NCBI GenBank assembly: GCA_014841595.1
Contig: JACYUE010000005.1
Location: 62,001 to 126,000 of the forward strand
DNA from: Oxalobacteraceae sp. CFBP 8761
Lineage (GTDB): Bacteria; Pseudomonadota; Gammaproteobacteria; Burkholderiales; Burkholderiaceae_D
Reading direction: 5' to 3'
DNA length: 64,000 nt
In this document: positions 1 to 9,724 of the stretch, piece by piece
Numbering within the stretch: the stretch's first letter is position 1
Layout of the letters: each line of letters starts with the position of its first letter
The notes under the pieces: generated by a model
Told to the model about the DNA's origin: nothing
The model's database searches: none
Seen by the model: the letters and a program-made list of their open reading frames with translations, nothing else
Position numbers and translations under genes: made by a program

Positions 1-1580
1 AGGACCAGACTGCAGCGCGCATGTCGCTGCTGTGGCACCTGGCGCCGAACCTGCGCTGGAACATCGCCTACGAAAAATTCATCGACCGCGGCACCCCAAG
101 TGCCAACCTGATGCAGACGCCGCGTGCGGGCCAGGACCACTGGTCGACGCTGTCCGACTCGTCGCCATGGGTCAATCGTGACAGCGACAACGTGCGCAGC
201 CGCCTGAGCTGGGACATCAGCCCCGACCTCGCGCTGCAATACGTGGCCGGCTGGTCCAAGTACAGCGGCGACATGCGCTTCGACCAGGACGGCGGCACGA
301 TCGTCCCGACCTCGATCATCTCGGGCGGCAAGTTCCAGGAACACACCACGACCGACTCCAACTACCGCAGCTACAGCCACGAAGTGCTGCTGCAGTCGGT
401 CGGCACGCGCGCCATCGACTGGCAGGTCGGCGCCTACTACGGCAAGGAAAAGAACAATATCCGCTTCGACATCGGCGGCATGAACGGCACCGAAGACGGC
501 ACCGTGGCATGGCAGGGTTCGTTCATCCAGCCTGACCAGACCGTGGAAAACTCGGCCGTCTTCGGCCAGGCCACCTGGAACATCACCGACGCCTGGCACC
601 TGACCGGCGGCGTGCGTTACACCCACGACAAGCGCGTCCACATTGGCGGCCGCGGCTACACCTGGGCGTACGACGCCAGCGCGCCGCAACTGCCGCTCAA
701 TCCGCAGATCGATCCGCGCGATCCGGTCAACGGCTACCAGTCCGGCGTGCCGAACGATGGCCGCTACAGTGACAACAAGGCCACCGGCCTGGTGCGCGTG
801 AACTACGACATCGACCGCAGCAACATGGTGTATGCGAGCGTGTCGACCGGCTACAAGGCGGGCGGCGTGCAGGATCGCGGCTTGCCATACCAGCCAGAGA
901 CGCTGACCAACTTCGAGATCGGTTCGAAGAGCACCTTCATGGATGGCGCACTGCGTATCAACAACGCACTGTTTTACATGGACTTCAAGGACTTCCAGTT
1001 CAATTCGCCGGTCAGCTTCTCCGACGGCAGCCGTGGCCTGGCCATCGAGAACGCCGATGGCGCCAAGGTCATGGGTCTGGAAACCGAGATCGCCGCCCGT
1101 ATCGCGAAAGACGGCCGCCTGTCGATCGCACTGGCCGTGCTCGACACCAAGCTCGGTCACCTGGTCGCCGGCTCGAACGACTATGCGCTGCCACCGTGCA
1201 CGGTCGACACCCGCATCGAGACCTGCCTGGACGTGAGCGGCCACAAGCTGCCGCACGCACCGAAGTTCTCGACCACGGTGCAGTACCAGCACACGTTCCG
1301 CCTGGCCGATGGTGCTACCCTGGTGCCGCGCATCACGGCGCGCTACGAGGATGAAGTCAGCCTGAGCGTGTTCGACCTGGGTCCGGAAGACCGCCAGAAA
1401 GCCTACGCCAGCGCCGACCTCGGCCTGCGCTACGCGAAGGACAAATGGTGGGTCGACGCCTTCGTGCGCAACGTCGGCGACAAGAAGATCAAGACCAGCG
1501 CCTTCAACGGCTTCGGCCCGTGGCTGGCGCAGTACAAGCCACCACGTACGGTTGGCGTGAATACCGGCTTTGATTTCTAA
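1..1580 (+). CDS. TonB-dependent receptor, C-terminal part (cut by window edge)
   Basis: The reading frame is open to the left edge (an in-frame Asp-Gln-Thr-Ala-Ala-Arg precedes the first Met at 21), so the plug and part of the barrel lie outside the window. What remains is about 525 residues of outer-membrane beta-barrel: alternating amphipathic strands, the late-barrel pattern YASVSTGYKAGG followed by LTNFEIGSKS, and a terminal strand ending in Phe-Asp-Phe. Such receptors import large substrates across the outer membrane using TonB-ExbBD energy. A GH1 glucosidase, a sugar-type MFS transporter and a GH9 glucanase follow on the same strand, so an oligosaccharide ligand is a fair inference. 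A hairpin terminator lies just after the stop, so the hydrolase operon is probably a separate transcript. The family is clear; the substrate is not. Confidence 0.9.
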   Translation, partial: DQTAARMSLLWHLAPNLRWNIAYEKFIDRGTPSANLMQTPRAGQDHWSTLSDSSPWVNRDSDNVRSRLSWDISPDLALQYVAGWSKYSGDMRFDQDGGTIVPTSIISGGKFQEHTTTDSNYRSYSHEVLLQSVGTRAIDWQVGAYYGKEKNNIRFDIGGMNGTEDGTVAWQGSFIQPDQTVENSAVFGQATWNITDAWHLTGGVRYTHDKRVHIGGRGYTWAYDASAPQLPLNPQIDPRDPVNGYQSGVPNDGRYSDNKATGLVRVNYDIDRSNMVYASVSTGYKAGGVQDRGLPYQPETLTNFEIGSKSTFMDGALRINNALFYMDFKDFQFNSPVSFSDGSRGLAIENADGAKVMGLETEIAARIAKDGRLSIALAVLDTKLGHLVAGSNDYALPPCTVDTRIETCLDVSGHKLPHAPKFSTTVQYQHTFRLADGATLVPRITARYEDEVSLSVFDLGPEDRQKAYASADLGLRYAKDKWWVDAFVRNVGDKKIKTSAFNGFGPWLAQYKPPRTVGVNTGFDF

Positions 1581-1596
1581 AAGCTGAAGCATGGCA

Positions 1597-1625
1597 AGCG
1601 CGCCCGGTGGGCGCGCTGCTTTATT
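1597..1625 (+). terminator. Rho-independent terminator after the TonB receptor
   Basis: A perfect 9-bp stem (AGCGCGCCC at 1597-1605, GGGCGCGCT at 1609-1617) with a three-base loop is followed by GCTTTATTTGTTT. It lies 17 bp past the receptor stop and ahead of the GH1 gene. Confidence 0.7.
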
Positions 1626-1666
1626 TGTTTGACCTGAATCTGCCCCTGCAGTGATCCGAGAGTTCC

Positions 1667-3010
1667 ATGACCAACAGCCCCGACTTCGACTTCCGCAACA
1701 ACTTTCCTTCCGACTTCACCTGGGGCGTGGCCACCAGTTCCTTCCAGATCGAGGGCGCTGCCGCCGTCGATGGCAAGGGGCCCTCGATCTGGGACACCTT
1801 CTGCCTGGACCAGAACAATATCAAGGATGGCAGCGACGGCATCATCGCCTGCGACCACTATCACCGCTACCAGGAAGACGTCGGCATCATGGCCTCGATC
1901 GGCGTGGACGCCTACCGCTTCTCGTTCGCCTGGGCGCGCGTGCAGCCGGATGGCAAGGGCGCCTGGAACGAAGCGGGCTTCGCTTTCTATGACCGCCTGC
2001 TGACCGAACTGGAAAGCAAGGGTATCCGCGCGCACGCGACCCTGTACCACTGGGACCTGCCGCAAGGCTTGCAGGACGATGGTGGCTGGCTCAATCGCGA
2101 GACCGCCTACCGCTTCGCCGATTACGCACGCGAAATCGCGCGCCGCTTCGGCAACCGGATCGAGGCCATCGCCACCCACAACGAGCCGTGGTGCACGGCC
2201 AACCTGGGTTACGGCAATGCGCAGTTCGCGCCCGGCGTGGCCGACCTGAAGCAATCGATCCAGGTCTCGCACCACCTGCTGCTGTCGCACGGCCTGGCCA
2301 TGAGCGCCATGCGCGAAGTCGGCAGCAGCGCGCAACTGGGCATCGTATTGAACCAGTGGACCGCCGATGCGGCCACCGATTCGCAGGCCGACCGCGACAT
2401 GGCCGAATTCGAGTACGCACGCTCGGTGCAGTGGTTCATGGACCCGATCTTCAAGGGCCGCTACCCGGAACTGGCGCTGCGCGGCCATGGCGAGAACGCC
2501 CCCGTCGTTGCTGACGGCGACCTGGCGATCATCCACCAGAAGATCGACTTCCTCGGCTCGAACTATTACTTCCGCTCGTGGTGCAGCGCCAGCACGCCGC
2601 CCGTACCGGCGCCGGCGCGCCACGGCGTGACCGACATGGGCTGGGAAATCTTCCCCGAAGGCCTGTCCGAACTGCTGCTCAAACTGAAGGCCGAGTATCC
2701 CGACCTGCCGCCGGTATACATTACCGAAAACGGCATGGCCAATCCGGACGTACTGGAAAACGGCCGCGTCCACGATACGGCGCGCATCGCCTACGTGCGC
2801 AGCCACCTGGCCGCGCTCAAGGATGCGATGGATGCAGGCGTCGACGTGCGCGGCTACTTTTTGTGGAGCCTGCTCGACAACTTCGAGTGGAATTCGGGCT
2901 ACGCCAAGCGCTTCGGCATCGTGCACGTGGATTATGCGAACCAAGAACGCACGCTGAAAGACAGCGCGCTGTGGTACCGCGAATTCATCGCCAGCCGCAT
3001 CAAGGCTTGA
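1667..3010 (+). CDS. GH1 beta-glucosidase
   Basis: This 447-residue protein has the usual length of a cytoplasmic single-domain GH1 enzyme and no signal peptide. The N-terminal FTWGVATSSFQIEGA motif is typical of GH1. The acid/base Glu is E173 in THNEPW and the nucleophile is E354 in ITENGM; the substrate-site tryptophans in YHWDLP and in LLDNFEWNSGY are also present. It should release glucose from beta-linked di- and oligosaccharides such as cellobiose. The start at 1667 has a GAGAG ribosome site 5 bp upstream. The MFS transporter begins 16 bp after the stop and the GH9 gene overlaps that one, giving a three-gene operon in which this enzyme would finish hydrolysis of imported cellodextrins. 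The family is certain; linkage preference is inferred from context. Confidence 0.95.
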   Translation: MTNSPDFDFRNNFPSDFTWGVATSSFQIEGAAAVDGKGPSIWDTFCLDQNNIKDGSDGIIACDHYHRYQEDVGIMASIGVDAYRFSFAWARVQPDGKGAWNEAGFAFYDRLLTELESKGIRAHATLYHWDLPQGLQDDGGWLNRETAYRFADYAREIARRFGNRIEAIATHNEPWCTANLGYGNAQFAPGVADLKQSIQVSHHLLLSHGLAMSAMREVGSSAQLGIVLNQWTADAATDSQADRDMAEFEYARSVQWFMDPIFKGRYPELALRGHGENAPVVADGDLAIIHQKIDFLGSNYYFRSWCSASTPPVPAPARHGVTDMGWEIFPEGLSELLLKLKAEYPDLPPVYITENGMANPDVLENGRVHDTARIAYVRSHLAALKDAMDAGVDVRGYFLWSLLDNFEWNSGYAKRFGIVHVDYANQERTLKDSALWYREFIASRIKA

Positions 3011-3025
3011 TCAACGGGATCGATC

Positions 3026-4366
3026 ATGCGCCCTGCCAAAACCGTATCACCGCTGCTGTGGGTCCCGACCGGCTACTTCACGATGGCGCTCGGCTACGTG
3101 ATGCTCACCAGCGTCACCGCCATCATGTTCAAGAATCTGGGCATGGACAACGGCCGCGCGGCCCAGTATTCGAGCCTCCTGATCCTGGCCTATACGGTCA
3201 AGCCGCTGTTCGCGCCGTTCGTCGAGATGTACCGCACCAAGAAGTTCTTTGTCCTGTGCTCACAGCTCGCCATCGGCGCTGGCTTTGCCGGCGTGGCGCT
3301 GCTGATGGAACTGCCCGGCTACATGACGTTTTTGATGGCGATCTTCTTTGCGCTGTCGTTCATCGGCGCGACGCAGGACATCGCCAGCGACGGCGTGTAT
3401 GTCACGTCGCTCGACGCGCGCGCGCAGTCGCTGTACTGCGGCATCCAGAGCCTGTCGTGGAATATCGGCCCGATCGTCGCCGCCGGCGGCATGGTCTACC
3501 TGAGCGGCTACCTGCACACCCACGTGTTCGGCCATGATCCGGGCGTGTTCGGCCCGGACTGGATCGACGCCTGGCGCATCATCTTCCTGCTCGTCGGTGG
3601 CCTGACGCTGCTGATGGCGCTGTGGCACTGGCGCTTCATGCCCGACGGTGCGCGCGCCGCCGATACGCCATCGAGCGCGAAGGACGCCGGCCGCATCCTG
3701 GTCGATGCCTTCGTCACGCTGTTCCAGAAGCGCGGCGTGTGGCGCATGATCGCGTTCGCATTCCTGTTTCGCTTCAGCGTCGGCCTGCTGGAAAAGATCG
3801 GCCCATTCTTCATGGTCGACCCGGCCTCGAAAGGCGGTCTTGGTCTGTCCAACGAGATGCTGGGCCTGATCTACGGCACCTATGGCCTGGCCGCGGTGCT
3901 GGTCGGCTCGCTGCTGGGCGGCCTGTATGTCGCCAAGCGCGGTCTGAAGTCGACGCTGTTCGTGCTGTGCTGCGCGATCAACATCCCGAACGTCGCGTTC
4001 CTGGTCATGAGCATCTACATGCCATCGAGCCTGGTGCTGATCACGCTGGGCGTGGCCATCGAAAAGTTCTTCTTCGGCTTCGGCGCGGTAGGCTTCATGA
4101 TCTACCTGATGCAGCAGCTCGCACCGGGCAAGTACACGACCACCCACTACGCGTTCGGCACCGGCCTGATGGGCCTGTGCGGGATGGTCACGGGCGTCAT
4201 CAGCGGCCACCTGCAGGAGATGATGGGCTACGTCGCCTACTTCGGCCTGGTGATGGTCGCGACCATCCCGTCGTTCATCGCCACCTGGTACGCGCCGTTC
4301 TATCACGATGACGGCAGCACGCCGGCGGCGGGCGTCGGCACGGATGGCAAGACGGTGCCGGCATGA
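3026..4366 (+). CDS. MFS transporter, AmpG-like, probable oligosaccharide importer
   Basis: A 446-residue integral membrane protein with about 12 hydrophobic helices in two halves around a polar loop near residues 205-235, as in the major facilitator superfamily. The opening segment (PLLWVPTGYFTMALGYVM, then IMFKNLG) and the cytoplasmic PLFAPFVEMYRTKKFF loop resemble AmpG-like and cation-sugar permeases found beside glycoside hydrolases in Proteobacteria. It starts 16 bp after the GH1 stop, with GGGA upstream, and its stop overlaps the GH9 start (ATGA at 4363). The likely role is proton-coupled movement of a beta-glucoside or oligosaccharide into the cytoplasm for the GH1 enzyme. The superfamily is clear from the sequence; the substrate is inferred only from the operon. 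Confidence 0.85.
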   Translation: MRPAKTVSPLLWVPTGYFTMALGYVMLTSVTAIMFKNLGMDNGRAAQYSSLLILAYTVKPLFAPFVEMYRTKKFFVLCSQLAIGAGFAGVALLMELPGYMTFLMAIFFALSFIGATQDIASDGVYVTSLDARAQSLYCGIQSLSWNIGPIVAAGGMVYLSGYLHTHVFGHDPGVFGPDWIDAWRIIFLLVGGLTLLMALWHWRFMPDGARAADTPSSAKDAGRILVDAFVTLFQKRGVWRMIAFAFLFRFSVGLLEKIGPFFMVDPASKGGLGLSNEMLGLIYGTYGLAAVLVGSLLGGLYVAKRGLKSTLFVLCCAINIPNVAFLVMSIYMPSSLVLITLGVAIEKFFFGFGAVGFMIYLMQQLAPGKYTTTHYAFGTGLMGLCGMVTGVISGHLQEMMGYVAYFGLVMVATIPSFIATWYAPFYHDDGSTPAAGVGTDGKTVPA

Positions 4367-6515
4367 AGCGCACGGTGCTCGCCACGGCGCTGCTGACGCT
4401 TGCTGCCGGCGCCGGATCTGCCGAGATCAAGGTCAATGCGGTGGGCTTCCTGCCGCAATCGCACAAGCTGGCCGTCATCCCGCAAACCGCTGGTGCGAAC
4501 CGGTTCGAAGTCGTCGACGCTAACGGCAAGGTCGTGCTGGATGGCGCGCTGGGCGCGGCAAGCCGCTGGGCGCCGTCGGGCGAAACCGTGCGCGTGGCCG
4601 ACTTCAGCGCGCTGACCCAGGCCGGCGCATACCGCGTCCGCGTGGGCAGCCTGCTGTCCGATCCGTTCACGGTCGCCCAGGATGGCTACCGCGCACTGGG
4701 CGACGCGGCCCTGAAGGCGTTCTACTTCAACCGCAGCGCGCTCGCCCTCACGCCGGAATATGCCGGCGCATGGGCGCGGCCCGCCGGCCATCCGGACGAC
4801 AAGGTGCTCGTGCACGCGTCGGCGGCATCGACCGCCCGCCCGCAAGGCTCGGTCATCGCCAGTCCCAAGGGCTGGTACGACGCCGGCGACTACAACAAAT
4901 ACGTGGTCAACTCGGGCATCTCGACCTACACGCTGCTGGCCGCGCTCGAGCACTTCCCCGATCTCTTCAAGCGCGACATCGGCATTCCCGAATCCGGCAA
5001 CGGCGTGCCCGACATCCTCGACGAGGCGTTGTGGAACCTCGACTGGCTGCTGACGATGCAGGACCCGGCCGATGGCGGCGTGTACCACAAGCTCACCAAC
5101 CTGCGCTTCGACGCGATCGTGATGCCGCACGCGGCGTCCACCACCCCGCGCTACGTGGTGGCCAAGAGCACGGCGGCGGCGCTCGATTTCGCCGCCACGA
5201 TGGCCACCGCCAGCCGCGTGCTCGCGCCCTACGACGCAAGGTGGCCCGGCCTGTCGCAGCGCATGCTGGCGGCGGCGCAGGCCGCGTGGCGCTGGGCCGA
5301 GGCGCACCCGAACGTCGTTTTCAAGAACCCGAAGGATGTCGTCACCGGCGAATACGGCGACGCGCAGCTGGCCGACGAATTCGCCTGGGCGGCGGCCGAA
5401 CTGTTCATCGCGACCGGGCAGGATCGGTATGCGCAAGCATTCATGCGCCGTGATGCTGCATTGAGCACGCCGGCCTGGGGCGATGTGGCTGCGCTGGGCT
5501 GGATGTCGCTGGCGCACCACCGCGCCCGCCTGAAACCCGGCATCGACCGCGCCCTGATCGAACGTCGCATCGACGCGCTGGCCAGCCAGCTCGCGAAAAA
5601 TGCCAATGGCGGCTATCAGGTGCCGCTGGCATCAAAAGACATCGTCTGGGGCAGCAATGCGGTGATCCTGAACCAGGGCATGATGCTGCTGCAGGCCTAC
5701 CGCATCAACAGCACGCCGGCCTATCTGCAGGCGGCGCAGTCGAGCCTTGACTACGTACTGGGCCGCAATGCCACCGGCTACACGTTCGTGACCGGCTTCG
5801 GCGCTCGTCAGGTGATGCATCCACACCACCGGCCATCGATGGCCGATGGCGTGGCCGCACCGGTGCCGGGCTGGCTGGCCGGCGGCCCGAATCCGGGCCA
5901 GCAGGACGCCAAAGACTGCCCGCCGTATCCGAGCAAGCTGCCGGCACTGTCCTATCTCGACCACGCATGCAGCTACGCCGCCAACGAGGTCGCCATCAAC
6001 TGGAACGCGCCGCTGGTGTACGTGACCGCGGCGCTCTCCGCGCTCACGCCCCATGCCATGACCGACACTGCCACCGTCTCGCTTGCCGCGCTGCTGCGCG
6101 AAGAACAGCAACTGCAATTCGACCGCTTCGACGATGCCACCGCGCGGGCCGTCGGCGCGCACCTGGTCGCGCGCGCCGAGCGCGAACGCAAGACGGTGAC
6201 GATCCAGGTCACGCGTGGCGACACTGTACTGTTCAAACAGGCGATGCCGGGCGCGTCGCCCGATCACGCGGACTGGATCCGCCGCAAGAACAACCTGGTC
6301 GGGCGCACCGGCCACAGCTCGTTCTATACCCACAACGAAGTGCGCCAGGGCGGGGGCGACCATGATGCGCTGCCGGGCCTGGACATGCGCGACTATGCGG
6401 CCCACGGCGGGGCCTTCCCCGTGATCGTGCGCGGCCAGGGCGTGGTCGGCACGGTGACTGTGTCCGGGCTGCCGGGACCGGACGACCATGCGCTGGTGGT
6501 CGCGGCGCTGAAGGA

Positions 6516-6540
<25 letters not shown>
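4363..6540 (+). CDS. GH9 glucanase fused to a UPF0303/HbpS-like domain
   Basis: The 725 residues show, in order: a signal peptide (about 1-20), an Ig-like CelD-N domain (about 21-100), a GH9 (alpha/alpha)6 catalytic domain (to about 562) and a complete UPF0303 domain (566-725). GH9 residues are intact: the base pair D173 and D176 in YDAGDYNKY, and acid E542 in NEVAINWNAP. The last 160 residues match UPF0303 (HbpS/GlcG-like) at full length: RFDDATARAVG near its start, then DWIRRKNNLVGR and YAAHGGAFPV. That domain begins with its own Met (codon at 6058) and has no ribosome site, so this is either a true fusion or a recent stop loss or indel joining two genes. The gene overlaps the MFS stop by 4 bp and its 3' end overlaps the opposing kinase by 25 bp. 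The GH9 part should cleave beta-1,4-glucans outside the cytoplasm; why a haem-binding-type domain is attached is unknown. Confidence 0.88.
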
Positions 6541-8543
<2,003 letters not shown>

Positions 8544-8722
8544 GGGTTGTTCGAAGCGCCCCCGAAGATAGTCACCGGGACGAGCCCGACATCGTACCAG
8601 CCCCCGCATCGAGCACGGACAACCACCTGCAAGCCGGCTTTACGCCGCTTTACATTTGCTCCCCTGTTGCATGCCAGGTGCGCGGCCGTTAAAAAGAGAC
8701 GACTCGCCACAGGACAGACATC

Positions 8723-9307
8723 ATGGTTTCCAGCATCAGCAGCAGCACCCCAACCCAGGCAACCCAGGCACCGGCCGCGCGGAACAGTCCGGACCCGACA
8801 GTTGCCACCACCGCCGTGGTCACCACGACCGACGATCAGGAGAACGCTCCCGCGCCGACCCAGAGCGCCGAATCGGCCGCCAGCGCGCGCCTGGGCGACC
8901 AGTTGAACGCCCAGGCCGATGCATCGCGCGTGCAGCGCGCCGTCGATGAAGCCACTACTGAAGCCAGTACCGACAGCGCCACGGCCACGGACAGCGAAGC
9001 AGTCACCGCAACTGCAGCTGCAGCGGCTGCCGCCCCGGCCAGCGGCGCACCCGCCGCCGCGTCATCGGCCACATCGGCCACCACCAACGACTACGTCGCC
9101 GAGGCCGACACCGATTCGGACAAGACCGTCAGCGACGACGAACAGGCTGCCTACGACACCAAGCTGCGCCAGCAGGCCGAAGCGGCTGCCGCGACGAAGG
9201 CAGCGGCGGCAAAAGAAGCCGCGCCACAGGACGCGCTGACCGCCGAAGTGCGCGCCACGTATGGCGTCGATGAAGCTGCAGAACCGGTGCTCAACATCAC
9301 GGCTTGA
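8723..9307 (+). CDS. Ala/Thr-rich low-complexity protein of unknown function
   Basis: A 194-residue acidic protein made mostly of Ala, Thr, Ser, Asp and Glu, with runs of alanine near residues 95-115 and an Asp/Ser/Glu-rich stretch (EADTDSDKTVSDDEQAAYDTK) near residue 130. There is no signal peptide, membrane segment or recognisable domain; the middle is predicted to be disordered with a short coiled-coil-like AAA/Lys region near residue 150. The N-terminus MVSSISSSTPTQ resembles secreted or flagellar-hook-type disordered ends, but that is only an impression. The coding bias matches the neighbours, and the two other frames on this strand give no family. It is a single gene between the divergent kinase and the mrp leader. 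Function unknown. Confidence 0.6.
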   Translation: MVSSISSSTPTQATQAPAARNSPDPTVATTAVVTTTDDQENAPAPTQSAESAASARLGDQLNAQADASRVQRAVDEATTEASTDSATATDSEAVTATAAAAAAAPASGAPAAASSATSATTNDYVAEADTDSDKTVSDDEQAAYDTKLRQQAEAAAATKAAAAKEAAPQDALTAEVRATYGVDEAAEPVLNITA

Positions 9308-9724
9308 TCCCCGAATTTGTTGCGCTGCACCCGAAGTTACAAGCAGTAAAATCGAAATAAACGACGAAACGCGTTGTAGTCAGGTCGTCAACTACGGTAG
9401 AGTGTCGCATTCCGAGAAGTATTTTACGAGGCGGCGCATGCCAGAACTTAGCCCAACTACGCCCCCCGGATCGTTGATTGCCAACCATCTGCACGCCTGC
9501 TTTGCCAGGCTGCCGGATGCCATCTGGCGCCCAACCAACCAACAATCACCCTCGCTGGTGACCACGCCGGTACGCAACGTACCCGTGGCGCCGGCGACGC
9601 ACGCCCATGGCGCGGCGCATGCAGTACGCATGCGCGCGCCGGAGAACACCATGAACCAGCACCAACCTGCCCTGCGCCTGTGCGCACGCCGTTACATGTC
9701 GCACTGCCCCGAAGGATGATGTCG
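9308..9724 (+). promoter_or_regulatory. Structured leader region of the mrp operon with two hairpins
   Basis: This 417-bp stretch has no recognised gene. Two strong inverted repeats stand out. At 9562-9588, CCACG/CGTGG and GGTACG/CGTACC close around CAA with a two-base bulge. At 9615-9635, GCGCATGC and GCATGCGC pair perfectly around AGTAC. A possible leader ORF crosses both. The region probably carries the mrp promoter and a long 5' untranslated segment that may sense ions, pH or translation. The repeats are seen directly; a regulatory role is inference. Confidence 0.45.
9438..9719 (+). CDS. Possible leader ORF upstream of mrpA
   Basis: An open frame of 93 codons starts at ATG 9438 behind a good GAGG ribosome site (spacing about 6) and ends at TGA 9717-9719, immediately before the mrpA ribosome site and 5 bp before its chosen start. 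The product begins MPELSPTTPPGSLIANHL, is rich in Pro, His, Ala and Arg, and matches no family I know. The frame covers two strong hairpins. It could be a translated regulatory leader, with ribosome movement through it changing the fold ahead of mrpA, or simply chance in GC-rich DNA. Low confidence. Confidence 0.25.
   Translation: MPELSPTTPPGSLIANHLHACFARLPDAIWRPTNQQSPSLVTTPVRNVPVAPATHAHGAAHAVRMRAPENTMNQHQPALRLCARRYMSHCPEG

Noticed and set aside
4363..6057. Ending the GH9 gene before the UPF0303 part and calling two genes
   Set aside because: There is no stop codon between the parts and no ribosome site before Met 6058; the sequence as given encodes a fusion, though an indel remains possible.
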